Below are positions 1 to 8,887 of a stretch of DNA of 25,139 bases, in pieces. Origin of the DNA: a virus. Within the stretch, counting starts at the first letter, position 1. Every line of letters starts with the position of its first letter. The stretch covers positions 1 to 25,139 of IMG/VR virus record IMGVR_UViG_3300034105_000083, one strand, 5' to 3'. The notes below the pieces were generated by a model. That model had not been told where the DNA came from. It did no database searches and was given only the letters and a program-made list of their open reading frames with translations. Position numbers and translations under genes: made by a program.

Positions 1-221
1 CTACAGTATATGATCAGGTTCTTGGTAAAAACGCTAAACGTCCATTCTTACACGTACGTTACAGAGCTTCTGAGACAGAAGACAGACGTTACAAGACTTG
101 GATCACAGGTTCTGCAGGTGGAGCACAGACTTCTAGCTTAGATGCAATGGAGGTTCACTTCTTATCTGAGAGAGCTTTATGTACATTAGGAGCTAATAAC
201 TTCTTCTTGTTCACAAACTAG
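1..221 (+). CDS. Major capsid protein, C-terminal part (5' truncated)
   Basis: An open frame enters from the left edge and ends with TAG at 219-221; the first full codon is at position 3 and about 72 residues are visible. The readable end includes RPFLHVRYRASE, KTWITGSAGG and finally LSERALCTLGANNFFLF. This type of ending is one I associate with HK97-fold major capsid proteins of Bacteroidota tailed phages, including crAss-like ones. The position fits: a strong terminator follows directly, and head-tail genes come after it. Codon choice is also what a very highly expressed gene would show (ATC for Ile, CGT and AGA for Arg, GTT, TTA). The N-terminal and core parts lie outside the window, so the assignment rests on the C-terminal motif and on synteny. 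Confidence 0.7.
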   Translation, partial: TVYDQVLGKNAKRPFLHVRYRASETEDRRYKTWITGSAGGAQTSSLDAMEVHFLSERALCTLGANNFFLFTN

Positions 222-238
222 AATAAAAATAGTTAGGG

Positions 239-266
239 ATGCGGCGGTAATCGCCGCATTCTTTTT
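239..266 (+). terminator. Rho-independent terminator after the capsid gene
   Basis: A perfect 8-bp GC-rich stem, ATGCGGCG (239-246) and CGCCGCAT (252-259), with loop GTAAT, is followed by TCTTTTT. It lies 17 bases after the capsid stop. It probably sets a high capsid to low downstream transcript ratio by partial termination, since no promoter-like box was seen between it and the next start at 287. Confidence 0.85.
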
Positions 267-286
267 AATAAATTAAATCACATCAA

Positions 287-1027
287 ATGAAAAATCAATC
301 AGTACCAGTAGATAAGATCTACATTCTAAAGGGAGATACAACTCCACTTACTTACATGTTGTCATCAAGGAATACACGTAGAGCACCTCTACTTCACTTT
401 GATGGAAAATCAAACAGGGCATTACGATATGCTATAAACCAGAAGACACCATTCGAAGAAGAACAGGACGGAAACTCTATACTAGAGCCAATTGTCTTTG
501 TTGATGGTGCACTAATTGTTCCTAAAACAAATCCTGTGTTACAGGAGTTCTTATCTTTACATCCAGGTTATGGAGACATATTTGAGGAGGTAAACAATGA
601 GAAGAATGCTGCAAGCGATATCGAATACTTTAATGCAGAACTAGACGCTTTATTAGCAGCTAGAGAGTTAAACATAGAGATGCTAGAGGCAGTATCTAGA
701 GTATTATTAGGGGCAAACATCGAGAAGATGTCCACAGCAGAGCTTAAGAGAGACGTGTTTGTTTACGCTAAGTCGTACCCAACAGACTTCTTAAATATGC
801 TTAATGACCCTATGTTAAAGTTACAGAATACCTGTGCTAAGTTCTTTGAGTACAATATAATTGTTATGAAGAATAAGGACAGAGACATCTACTTTAACTT
901 ACCACAAAACAAGAAGAAGATACTTACCGTTCCATACGGAGAGGATAAGAACTATATACTGGCATCATACCTTCAGACAGACGAAGGGATTGAGGTCTTA
1001 AAGTTATTAGAGAATAACATCAAGTAA
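287..1027 (+). CDS. Conserved phage protein encoded next to the capsid gene
   Basis: 246 residues, soluble, no signal peptide or membrane segment. The N-terminal half is strongly patterned: ILKGDTTPLTYMLSSRNTRR, then LLHFD, NRALRYAINQKTPFEEEQDG and ILEPIVFVDGALIVPKTNP. The C-terminal half is helical and charged and ends in VPYGEDKNYILASYLQTDEG. I recognise this arrangement as a conserved protein found beside the capsid gene in Bacteroidota phages, but I know no experimentally assigned function; a capsid-associated or assembly role is inferred from position only. The ATG at 287 has an AT-rich leader and no Shine-Dalgarno, as expected for Bacteroidota. The gene is framed by two terminators (239-266 and 1036-1066), so it is a separately dosed transcription unit. 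Confidence 0.8.
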   Translation: MKNQSVPVDKIYILKGDTTPLTYMLSSRNTRRAPLLHFDGKSNRALRYAINQKTPFEEEQDGNSILEPIVFVDGALIVPKTNPVLQEFLSLHPGYGDIFEEVNNEKNAASDIEYFNAELDALLAARELNIEMLEAVSRVLLGANIEKMSTAELKRDVFVYAKSYPTDFLNMLNDPMLKLQNTCAKFFEYNIIVMKNKDRDIYFNLPQNKKKILTVPYGEDKNYILASYLQTDEGIEVLKLLENNIK

Positions 1028-1035
1028 TTGAAATT

Positions 1036-1066
1036 AAACACTCCAAAATAAGGGGTGTTTTTTTTT
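1036..1066 (+). terminator. Rho-independent terminator
   Basis: The stem AAACACTCC (1036-1044) pairs with GGGGTGTTT (1052-1060), nine pairs with one G-T wobble, loop AAAATAA, followed directly by a T run to 1066. It lies 8 bases past the stop of the 246-codon gene and directly before the promoter-like box at 1069. Confidence 0.8.
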
Positions 1067-1068
1067 GC

Positions 1069-1076
1069 TATCTTTG
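1069..1076 (+). promoter_or_regulatory. Possible Bacteroidota-type -7 promoter box
   Basis: TATCTTTG matches the Bacteroidota sigma-factor -7 consensus TAnnTTTG. It sits 15 bases before the ATG at 1092 and just after a terminator, a sensible place to restart transcription of the tail genes. No TTG at the usual -33 distance was found; that stretch is occupied by the terminator hairpin. Either the box works without a -33 element, or a phage-encoded factor recognises it, or the match is chance. Confidence 0.4.
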
Positions 1077-1091
1077 TAAAAAGTTTTTAGC

Positions 1092-1775
1092 ATGATAGAC
1101 TCAGTAAGAAATACGGTGCTCTCTGCTGTAAATAAAAATAATTTTGGCTATATAACACCAGATGATTTTAATTTATTTGCAAAGCAGGCACAGATAGATA
1201 TATTTGAAGATTATTTCTACCAGTACAATACCTGGATAAATAAGATGAATAACAGACAGTCTGGGACTGGATATGCTGACATGATAAGATTAGCCGAGGA
1301 CGTAATAGATAGCTTCTCTTCAACAGCTACTCTTGCCTATGCATCCAGTAAGTTTGCACTTCCTAGTGACTACTACTATATAAACACAATTAGGTACGGA
1401 TCAAAGGAGGTAGACAGGGTTTCACAAGATAAGGCATTAAATCTTTTATCTTCAAACCTAACATCGCCGTCTACTCTTTATCCAGCATACACGCAGGAGG
1501 GTAACAATATAACTGTATATCCAAGCACGATTATAACCAATGTAAAGTCTCAGTACATAAGGATACCAAAGGACCCTAAGTGGACGTATGCAATGGTGAA
1601 CGGTTCCCCTATATTTAACCAGAACAATGACTACCAGGACTTTGAGTTGCCACTTACTGACGAGCCTCTGCTTGTTGCTAAGATACTTATGTATGCTGGA
1701 CTTTCAATAAGAGAGGCTGACGTGTACCAGTTTGGTAATGTTGAGCAGACTAATAATAAACAAACACAGGGATAA
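1092..1775 (+). CDS. Head-tail connector / ring protein
   Basis: 227 residues. The N-terminus carries the pattern ITPDDFNLFAKQAQIDIFED followed by an aromatic YFYQYN stretch; the middle has SKFALPSDYYYINTI, and the C-terminus LTDEPLLVAKILMYAGLSI. This is the pattern of the small structural proteins encoded between capsid and tail-stabilization genes in crAss-like and other Bacteroidota podoviruses, where such proteins build the ring or adaptor stack under the portal. That role is inferred from resemblance and gene order. The N-terminal helical part and the mostly beta remainder are consistent with an adaptor. Only two bases separate its stop from the next start (TAATAATG), so translation is probably coupled. 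Confidence 0.7.
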   Translation: MIDSVRNTVLSAVNKNNFGYITPDDFNLFAKQAQIDIFEDYFYQYNTWINKMNNRQSGTGYADMIRLAEDVIDSFSSTATLAYASSKFALPSDYYYINTIRYGSKEVDRVSQDKALNLLSSNLTSPSTLYPAYTQEGNNITVYPSTIITNVKSQYIRIPKDPKWTYAMVNGSPIFNQNNDYQDFELPLTDEPLLVAKILMYAGLSIREADVYQFGNVEQTNNKQTQG

Positions 1776-1777
1776 TA

Positions 1778-2695
1778 ATGGCATACTTAACTGGATATCA
1801 GTACTATGAGAATGAAGGAAACAATCCAGAGGGAGAGAACTGGGGATCCTATCAGTACACATCGTTGGATGATATTGTGAATAACTTCATGTTGATGTAT
1901 GTTGGAAACGACAAGTTAATCAACAACGTGTCTAGATATAACGTACTGTTCCACGCAAAGAGAGGAATACAGGAGGTAAACTACGACGCACTTAAGGAGA
2001 TAAAGGTCCTTGAGATAAGCATATGTGATGACCTTAAGTTCGTTCTACCAGACAACTACGTGAACTACGTAAGAATATCGCTATATAAAGACGGTGTTCT
2101 TCGTCCACTTACAGAGAACATTCAGACAAACTACAGCAACAGCTACCTTCAGGACAACAACTGTAGAGTACTGTTTGATCAGGACGGAGATGTTCTAGAG
2201 GGAACCTCTATAATGGACAACGACAGGATCACAAACCAGCAGCGAACAATGTACCCTGGTGACGGACCGTTCAGCGGAAGAGAGGGCTTCAACTACAACG
2301 GCATGTGGTACTTCGACTACCCTATAGGGTCTAGGTTTGGTCTTAACACTGAGACTGCCAACATAAACCCTACATACAGAATAGACAAGAAGTCTGGAGT
2401 CATAAACTTTGGATCAGGGATGGCTGGAGAGCTTTGTATCCTTGAGTACGTGTCAGATGGTATGGAGGAGGGAGACGACTCTAAGGTGAGCATAAACAAG
2501 ATGGCCGAGGAGTTCCTGTACGCACACATAAAGTACCAGATACTGTCATCTAAGTTAGGTGTTCAGGAGTACGTTGTACAGAGAGCAAAGAAGGAAAGAA
2601 CAGCTATACTAAGGAATACTAGAATTAGATTAGGAAACATTCACCCAGGTAGACTCCTTATGAACATGAGGGGTAAAGATAAATGGATTAAATAG
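1778..2695 (+). CDS. Tail adaptor / tail tubular-type ring protein
   Basis: 305 residues. Visible blocks are LINNVSRYNVLFHAKRGIQE near residues 48-67, FVLPDNYVNYVRISLY near 89-104, and a C-terminal helix rich in Arg (IRLGNIHPGRLLMNMRGKDK). The combination of a helix pair with HAKRGIQEVNYD and a LPDNYVN beta segment is typical of the tail-tubular-A or ring-type adaptors of podoviruses. It most likely forms the dodecameric ring that carries the muzzle protein encoded next. The gene is two bases from its neighbours on both sides, inside the block 1092-7125. Codon use is comparatively G- and C-ending (AAC, TAC, GAC), suggesting an old core gene. Confidence 0.7.
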   Translation: MAYLTGYQYYENEGNNPEGENWGSYQYTSLDDIVNNFMLMYVGNDKLINNVSRYNVLFHAKRGIQEVNYDALKEIKVLEISICDDLKFVLPDNYVNYVRISLYKDGVLRPLTENIQTNYSNSYLQDNNCRVLFDQDGDVLEGTSIMDNDRITNQQRTMYPGDGPFSGREGFNYNGMWYFDYPIGSRFGLNTETANINPTYRIDKKSGVINFGSGMAGELCILEYVSDGMEEGDDSKVSINKMAEEFLYAHIKYQILSSKLGVQEYVVQRAKKERTAILRNTRIRLGNIHPGRLLMNMRGKDKWIK

Positions 2696-2697
2696 GT

Positions 2698-5600
2698 ATG
2701 GCAAATACACTAGAGACAGCTGAGGCATTATTCTACGCTGGAAGAATGAATAAGGACCTTGACGAGAGATTCATTAAACAAGGGGAGTATATCGATGCCT
2801 TGAATATAAGGATTGGATCTTCAGAGCTTGGTTCAACAACGAACTCAGATCTAGGAAGTGCTGGTGCTATAGAGAACACTAAGGGTAACACTAAACTTAC
2901 TGACATACAGTACGTTAGTGAGGACGCTAAGTGTATTGGAGCTTTTGAGGACGGGACCAATGAGACCATATACTGGTTTGTAGCTTCTGAAGATGCTGAT
3001 GTTGTTGTGTCTTACAATGTAAATAATAGCTCTACACTGTATCATCTAGTTGGAGATCTAAACTTTGATAGTAAGTACCTTATAAATGGCATAAATAAGA
3101 TTGACGACTTATTATTTTGGACGGACAACCTAAATCCTCCAAGAAGAATTAATGTAACAAAAACTTACACAAACTTTGATGAGAGTGACATATCTGTTAT
3201 AGTTGCACCTCCAATGAGCGCACCACTAGTTTCTCTATATAATACTCCAGATGAGGAGAACTATATACTAGATAAGTTTATATCATTCTCATACAGATAC
3301 AAGTACGACAACGGTGAGTACAGCGCGTTATCTCAGTTTGCAGACATAGCGTTTGAGCCAGGAGAGTTTGAGTTAGATTACACTAACTTTACTAATGTAG
3401 GTATGACAAACTCGTTTAATTCTGTGCTAATAGAGTTTAACACTGGACCAAGACAGGTTGTAGGAATTGACGTGTGTTTTAAGATTTCAGATTCAAATAT
3501 AATAAATGTTGTAGAGAAGTTTGACAAGAGAAAGGAGGGATGGTATGACAACGATCCAAATCAGTCTCTTACATTTACAAATAGAAAGATATATACTACA
3601 CTTCTAGAGAGCGAACTGCTTAGATTATACGATAATGTTCCTAGGACAGCAAAGGCACAGACATCTATCGGTAACAGGATAATGTATGCCAACTATGTTG
3701 ACGGTTATAATGTTGGAGAGATTGACTACTCACTAGAAGTTATAAGTAGCGATCCAGAGGATAACTCGCTTCCAGTTACTTATACTGATGGAATACCGTA
3801 TACAATAGATCCTGATTCAGAACCACTAACTATATCAGGTTCAAATATAGATATAGACTTTACGGGTTATTTATTAAAGAAGAACTTTGTACTATCAATA
3901 GACTTTAACATAATAAGCAACTCTTACTCTGGAGATGAGAACTTTAACGACGTTCCAGACTCTCCAGGTCCTGGAGCTTCAAATAATTTCTCGTATACTT
4001 TTACTTTCTTATTACAAAAAGATTATGGATCAGTATATGAACTAGCTAATAGCCAGGAGTTCATTGACGCTGTGTCTACACATAAGCCATACGCTGATGC
4101 AAATCCTCCTTTATCTCTTACAGATGCCTTTAATGCTGATAAGGTTGGAAAACCAGCAGATTCAGTAACAGGTTATGGAGAGTGGCTTGATATAAATAGC
4201 GGTATAACTGATGTAGATGGATCATTCTTAATTAGGTCTTTAGTAGGCAGCAACATACTTGGAATACAGTGTCCTGCGGTTAAGTTTAGTACTGAGTTTC
4301 CAGCAGAGTCTGGAACTTTTCTATACGGTTATCAGTACTTTAGTAATTCAATTACTGACGTATATTTAACAGAGTTAGGAGCTAAAAAGAGTCTTCATAG
4401 TAATAGGGATTATGAGGTTGCTATTGTGTATATGGATGATTATTTGAGGAGTTCTACCGCACTTGTAGATACGGAGAATACTGTGTTTATAAATGCTTCA
4501 AAATCAGCTAACATAAATAATATTAGGGTAACGCTAAATAGTCTTCCTCCAGAGTGGGCTACAAAGTATAAGTTTGTACTTAAACAGTCTCTGTCTTCTT
4601 ATGAGACAGTATACACTAACCTTTTCTTTAAGGATGACCAGGGTAACACATGGTTTAGGTTAGAGGGAGATAATAGACAAAAAGTTTCTGAAAATCAAAC
4701 TCTTATAGTTAAGAAGGACAGCATTGGAATTGTCTCTAATTTAGTTAATACTACTGTATTAGAGTTGGTTTCAAAGACAGAGGACTTTATAAGTAATAAC
4801 GAGAATGAAAATGGAGACTTAATAACTGAACCAGCTGGTCTGTACATGAGACTTAGACCATCTGGATTTACAGCAGAGTATGATCCTAACTCGTTTAGAT
4901 ATGACGGTATTAAAACTGAAAAGAACTATGCCACATATTATTTTGATGAACTAAATCCAGCGTTTGATCCAAATGCTACAATTGATCCAGACAATAGAAA
5001 GTATAGACCATTTAAGGTTCCAGCAGGAAGTCAGATTAAGTTTATAATTCGTATGGCCAGAGACGGTTCTGGAAACAGGTGTGACGACTTTAGTTATAAC
5101 TACGAAAAGACATTTATAGCTAATCAAGACTATGAAAATATGTTTCAGTGGTACCTTGACCAGGGAGTAAACTTTGATGATGGGATATTTGGAGGTGATA
5201 ATGAATATCCTGTAAACACACAGTTTTATACATTCAAAGACTATGACGTGAATATGGGTCCTTTGTATGGAGAGATGGTTAGTAATTACTTCTTTCAGGC
5301 TGAGAACGCATCTGATGGAGATATAGATATAGTTCCTGATCAGGGAAGGCTTAGATTCAGAGCTACAACTGGTATTCCTTGCTGTAGATGTGATGATATT
5401 ATTCCTATCAACAGAAAGTTTTCTAGGGTAACATTAGATATAACTGTACAGACTGGATCTGGTATGCTTATATTTGAGACACAGCCAGAGCCTTCTAACG
5501 GTGAGATATACTACGAGAATAGTCAGAGCTTTGATATCGCCAAAATTGGCGAGTCTTTGTACCATAATGGAAATATTCAGAATCAGGATGCAACACAACC

Positions 5601-7125
5601 TGCTGTAATTGACCTAGAGTTCTTCAACTGCTTCACGTTTGGTAATGGTGCAGAGAGTTACAAGATAGGAGACTCATTAACAGGAGCTCCATTCTACTTA
5701 GGTAGCAGGGTTACTGCTGTTTCACAGGAGGATTTCAAAGAAGCTGACAGGTACGCAACTATAACATACAGCGGTATATATAACGCAGAGACAAACCTAA
5801 ACAAGTTAAATGAGTTTAACCTTGCTCTTGTAAACTGGAAGGACTGCGAGAAGTCTTTCGGTCCAATCAATGTACTTCACGCAAGAAGAACGGACGTTCT
5901 TGTATTACAGGAGGATAAGATTTCAAATGTGCTTGTTGGTAAGAACTTATTATCTGACGCTGCTGGAGGAGGCGCTGTAACATCTAATCTAGAAGTGCTT
6001 GGAACTCAGATAGCTAGGATAGAGGAGTACGGAATAAGTAGCAACCCAGAGAGCTTTATTGTTAACGGATACGATTCCTACTTTACAGATACTAAGAGAA
6101 ACGCAGTGTTAAACCTAAAAGGTGAGGATCTTACTCCTATATCTAGTCTAGGTATGACAAACTGGTTTAGGTCTCAGTTCAAGGACAGGGTTGGATACCA
6201 GAACATTGGAGGTTACGACCCGTATATGAAGGAGTACGTCTTATCTCTTAATAATAATCCACTACCTTCAGATCCTATACTATATAGCTGTGGTGTAAAT
6301 ATATCTCAGTATAATTTTATTGGAACAAACACGTTTGATGTTGAGCTTGATAATGTGTTAGGTGATGTGGTTATTGACTACAACTTTCACTCTGGAGGTG
6401 CTGATATATTAGTGGTGTATGACGGAAGTAATGTTATAAATGAGGCTATAACTGGAGTTGGATCTAATTCATTCTACAAGTCATCACTAAATCCTACAAC
6501 TATAACTGTAACAATTAGTACAGAAATTGCTAGTAGTTATGATATAGTTATAAGCTGCCCAGAGACTCAGGAGATAACAGTTGTTAGGGTTGTTCTTAAC
6601 TCTGTTGATAACTTAGGGGAGACAATACATAACAAGTACAACTGGACACTTGATTCTATTCCTAGTGCCTACAGTACAGACTTCATAACTATGGAGGCTG
6701 ACGGTGTGTCACTATACGACTCTAATACTGGAATGTCTTCACGTGGACTACTTCCTGCGTTTGGAAGCACGGTTAAGATGAGTTCTAATAAGCTTACAGA
6801 TGACACGTTTGTGTTTGATGACAATAGATTCAAGTACCTAGTATCTGACACGTTGTACACAGAGGCTGAGATTGGTTTATTACGAGGAGAACTTCTTATT
6901 CCTACTAATCCTATTGTAAGTCCTTCTACTGGAAACTACGAGACTAGTTTTGTGTATGACAATCCAAGTGGGCATCAGTACCTTTACCTAGTTTGGGACT
7001 ACTCAACGAGCAGAGCTATAAATCTATGTTATGACGAAACATCTATATATGAAGCCTGCGACTGTGATTTACCAGACTATGAACTAGTAGACTACTCAGC
7101 AACAGATTATTCAGTAACAATTTAA
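2698..7125 (+). CDS. Tail stabilization protein (P22 gp10-like / crAss muzzle-like)
   Basis: 1475 residues, beta-rich and acidic. The N-terminal signature GRMNKDLDERFIKQGEYIDA (15-34) followed by LNIRI, and LLFWTDNLNPPRRINV near 138-153, are the marks of the P22 gp10-like tail stabilization family, the fold that forms the large muzzle in crAss-like phages. Further family-like blocks are EYGISSNPESF with YFTDTKRNAVLNL (about 1105-1140) and HQYLYLVWDY near 1425. It should close the distal tail and gate DNA exit. An unusual cysteine cluster, CCRCDD, occurs at 895-900, and the protein ends in a Cys/Asp/Tyr-rich tail (CDCDLPDYELVDYS). The module often found at the C-terminus of this family is encoded separately here, at 8112-8867. 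The start has no Shine-Dalgarno. Confidence 0.8.
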   Translation: MANTLETAEALFYAGRMNKDLDERFIKQGEYIDALNIRIGSSELGSTTNSDLGSAGAIENTKGNTKLTDIQYVSEDAKCIGAFEDGTNETIYWFVASEDADVVVSYNVNNSSTLYHLVGDLNFDSKYLINGINKIDDLLFWTDNLNPPRRINVTKTYTNFDESDISVIVAPPMSAPLVSLYNTPDEENYILDKFISFSYRYKYDNGEYSALSQFADIAFEPGEFELDYTNFTNVGMTNSFNSVLIEFNTGPRQVVGIDVCFKISDSNIINVVEKFDKRKEGWYDNDPNQSLTFTNRKIYTTLLESELLRLYDNVPRTAKAQTSIGNRIMYANYVDGYNVGEIDYSLEVISSDPEDNSLPVTYTDGIPYTIDPDSEPLTISGSNIDIDFTGYLLKKNFVLSIDFNIISNSYSGDENFNDVPDSPGPGASNNFSYTFTFLLQKDYGSVYELANSQEFIDAVSTHKPYADANPPLSLTDAFNADKVGKPADSVTGYGEWLDINSGITDVDGSFLIRSLVGSNILGIQCPAVKFSTEFPAESGTFLYGYQYFSNSITDVYLTELGAKKSLHSNRDYEVAIVYMDDYLRSSTALVDTENTVFINASKSANINNIRVTLNSLPPEWATKYKFVLKQSLSSYETVYTNLFFKDDQGNTWFRLEGDNRQKVSENQTLIVKKDSIGIVSNLVNTTVLELVSKTEDFISNNENENGDLITEPAGLYMRLRPSGFTAEYDPNSFRYDGIKTEKNYATYYFDELNPAFDPNATIDPDNRKYRPFKVPAGSQIKFIIRMARDGSGNRCDDFSYNYEKTFIANQDYENMFQWYLDQGVNFDDGIFGGDNEYPVNTQFYTFKDYDVNMGPLYGEMVSNYFFQAENASDGDIDIVPDQGRLRFRATTGIPCCRCDDIIPINRKFSRVTLDITVQTGSGMLIFETQPEPSNGEIYYENSQSFDIAKIGESLYHNGNIQNQDATQPAVIDLEFFNCFTFGNGAESYKIGDSLTGAPFYLGSRVTAVSQEDFKEADRYATITYSGIYNAETNLNKLNEFNLALVNWKDCEKSFGPINVLHARRTDVLVLQEDKISNVLVGKNLLSDAAGGGAVTSNLEVLGTQIARIEEYGISSNPESFIVNGYDSYFTDTKRNAVLNLKGEDLTPISSLGMTNWFRSQFKDRVGYQNIGGYDPYMKEYVLSLNNNPLPSDPILYSCGVNISQYNFIGTNTFDVELDNVLGDVVIDYNFHSGGADILVVYDGSNVINEAITGVGSNSFYKSSLNPTTITVTISTEIASSYDIVISCPETQEITVVRVVLNSVDNLGETIHNKYNWTLDSIPSAYSTDFITMEADGVSLYDSNTGMSSRGLLPAFGSTVKMSSNKLTDDTFVFDDNRFKYLVSDTLYTEAEIGLLRGELLIPTNPIVSPSTGNYETSFVYDNPSGHQYLYLVWDYSTSRAINLCYDETSIYEACDCDLPDYELVDYSATDYSVTI

Positions 7126-7135
7126 AAAATAAAAA

Positions 7136-7582
7136 ATGGCAACAAGAGCAGCTTTAACAGCATTAATAGAAACAAATTTAGAGTCTGGTACTAGTATTAC
7201 AGCTACAGAACACAGAGAGGTTGAGCAGGCCATTGTAGACTCCTCAGTTCCTTATAATGTAGGGTATTTTAATTTAGGAGATGTAGTAAGCTCAACTGGA
7301 CCTTTATCAGTATATGGAGCATTAAGTGCAACCGCTTTTAGTGTAGATAGCACATCTAAGATAGTGGTTGTTTTTAATACTGCAACACAAATGCCGAATG
7401 CAAATTATTATGTTAGGTTATTTGTTCAGGGGCTTCATACTACTACATCTCAATGGAAAGATGCTTGTATTTTAACGCCAATATTTATAAATCCAACTAC
7501 ATCTCAATTTGAAGTTTGGATTAGAGAAAGTCAGCCAATAGATCAAAACATAAGAATTTATTTCGAAGCAGTACCTTTATGA
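7136..7582 (+). CDS. Probable tail or head fibre-type protein
   Basis: 148 residues. The first 40 residues read ALIETNLESGTSITATEHRE followed by VEQAIVDSS, a pattern common at the attachment end of trimeric phage fibres (T-A-x-E/D-x-R-x-V). The remainder is a small beta domain with NANYYVRLFVQG and IYFEAVPL. I infer a small fibre or receptor-contacting protein attached to the tail; the exact role is not known. The gene starts 10 bases after the muzzle stop in an A-rich leader and overlaps the next gene by ATGA at 7579-7582. It is clearly more AT-rich and A/T-ending than the muzzle gene, which fits a swapped accessory fibre. Confidence 0.6.
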   Translation: MATRAALTALIETNLESGTSITATEHREVEQAIVDSSVPYNVGYFNLGDVVSSTGPLSVYGALSATAFSVDSTSKIVVVFNTATQMPNANYYVRLFVQGLHTTTSQWKDACILTPIFINPTTSQFEVWIRESQPIDQNIRIYFEAVPL

Positions 7583-8115
7583 ACGTATATATAGACTCAG
7601 AAAATTTTTCAACGGCAACTACAGTTTATCTTGATAGTTTGCTATCAGAGGTGGCTCCAGATGGGTACTACTCTGATAATATAGATTATAGAAGACAGGT
7701 GGATGGTAAGTTAACTGACATAGTTACGTGTCCAGTGATAACATCGTACTGTGTAAACTGGACAGCAGCAAATGAAGGAAACATAAAGATGTCTACTCAA
7801 GGCTATATTGATTTTACAGGAATATTAGCTGGTAGAACTATAGAGCCTGGACCTTTGTCTGCAGGAACAATTACTGGATATATAATTGCAGGAGTTGGAA
7901 CAATTAGTTGTTCTATTCCTATGACATTTACAACATCTCAAGCACAGTGGGATACAGATTCACTCCCTGTAGTTACGGATAAGGTGTTGACCTCTCTTAT
8001 ATATACTGTTGAGGTGGTATTTGATGACGCTAGCGAGTATTTAATAGCTGATGGGCAAACAAATGCTGTTGTAATACCTGGACAATTAACATCAGAATAT
8101 AATAACTGCATATGA
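7579..8115 (+). CDS. Probable fibre-associated structural protein
   Basis: 178 residues. The N-terminal block, SENFSTATTVYLDSLLSEVA with PDGYYSDNIDYRRQVDGKL, is one I associate with modules of fibre and adhesin-like proteins in Bacteroidota phages. The rest is beta-rich with many Thr, Ser and Gly and three cysteines in the middle and one near the end. No enzymatic motif is seen. It overlaps its upstream neighbour by ATGA and its downstream neighbour by ATGA (8112-8115), so the three genes are translated as a unit. Like the 148-residue protein before it, its codons are A/T-ending. A role as fibre base or receptor-binding accessory is inferred from context. Confidence 0.55.
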   Translation: MNVYIDSENFSTATTVYLDSLLSEVAPDGYYSDNIDYRRQVDGKLTDIVTCPVITSYCVNWTAANEGNIKMSTQGYIDFTGILAGRTIEPGPLSAGTITGYIIAGVGTISCSIPMTFTTSQAQWDTDSLPVVTDKVLTSLIYTVEVVFDDASEYLIADGQTNAVVIPGQLTSEYNNCI

Positions 8116-8867
8116 CACTAGCATACAGCGACGCATCTCAGGGATGGACATCATTCTTCTCTTACATACCAGAGAAGATGATAGGCATGAACAGCTACTT
8201 CTACTCTTTTAAGGGTGGGAACCTGTGGAGACATAATACAAATGATGAAAGAAATAACTTTTATGATGAACAGTTTACCTCAACAGTGACTGGTGTATTC
8301 AACTTAGAGCCAAATGTTGTGAAGAACTTCAACACGTTTGTAACTAACGACGATAACCCTTGGGACTGTACGTTCTACACGGACCTTTCTAATGGAACCG
8401 CTGCTGCGTCTCAGTTCGTTGAGAAGGAGGGTGGATACTTTGCGTATATACGTGGGGCATCAAATAACAACGACCCTAGGCTGAGATCTAACCACGGTAT
8501 TGGAGTTCCAGTGTCTGTGGTTTCAAATAATCCAGCAGCTGTTGTTGTTACATTTGCAGGAGAAATAGGCAGCATTATAAGTACAGGTAGTGACATATAT
8601 GCTGGAGCGATAGTGTCTAATGTAGTTGGATCAACTAGATTTATAGGGGTTATAGTTTCAAGGACTAGCAACTCTATAACAGTGAACACATCTGTTTTAG
8701 GAGGAAGCCTTCCACTTGTGACAGACCTAGTTCTGTGCTCTAAGAACCTACAAGCAGAGTCTTATGGTCTTAGGGGATACTTCATGCAGTTTGAGTTAGA
8801 GAACACAGCAACAAGTAGGGTTCAGTTGTATAACGTGCAGTCTAGTATTTTCAAAAGTTATCCTTAA
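8112..8867 (+). CDS. Detached C-terminal module of the tail stabilization / muzzle family
   Basis: 251 residues. The first part reads SQGWTSFFSYIPEKMIGMNS, YFYSFKGGNLWRHNT, RNNFYDEQFTSTVTGVFN, then a KEGGYFAYIRG block. The C-terminus reads ESYGLRGYFMQFELEN with a final SIFKSYP. I recall these blocks as the C-terminal region of tail stabilization proteins in related Bacteroidota phages; here they form a separate gene about 1 kb after the muzzle gene. Residues from about 135 to 205 are a Val/Ser/Ile-rich beta insert with a different composition. The likely role is an outer domain of the muzzle or the tail tip. Its start lies in the ATGA overlap with the preceding gene. Confidence 0.65.
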   Translation: MTLAYSDASQGWTSFFSYIPEKMIGMNSYFYSFKGGNLWRHNTNDERNNFYDEQFTSTVTGVFNLEPNVVKNFNTFVTNDDNPWDCTFYTDLSNGTAAASQFVEKEGGYFAYIRGASNNNDPRLRSNHGIGVPVSVVSNNPAAVVVTFAGEIGSIISTGSDIYAGAIVSNVVGSTRFIGVIVSRTSNSITVNTSVLGGSLPLVTDLVLCSKNLQAESYGLRGYFMQFELENTATSRVQLYNVQSSIFKSYP

Positions 8868-8875
8868 AAATTCAC

Positions 8876-8883
8876 TACCTTTG
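8876..8883 (+). promoter_or_regulatory. Possible -7 promoter box before the GNAT gene
   Basis: TACCTTTG, followed by C, matches the Bacteroidota -7 box TAnnTTTG in the 20-base gap before the ATG at 8888. Only four bases separate the box from the ATG, so a transcript from here would be nearly leaderless. No TTG element was found at -33. Chance is possible. Confidence 0.35.
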
Positions 8884-8887
8884 CAGT

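Noticed and set aside
7100-7150. A programmed frameshift joining the muzzle gene to the next gene
   Set aside because: There is a clear TAA, a 10-base gap and a new ATG, and the next protein has its own fibre-type N-terminus; the A-rich gap is typical of a Bacteroidota leader.
7136-8867. A diversity-generating retroelement acting on the fibre genes
   Set aside because: No template/variable repeat pair with adenine-specific differences and no reverse transcriptase was seen in the window.
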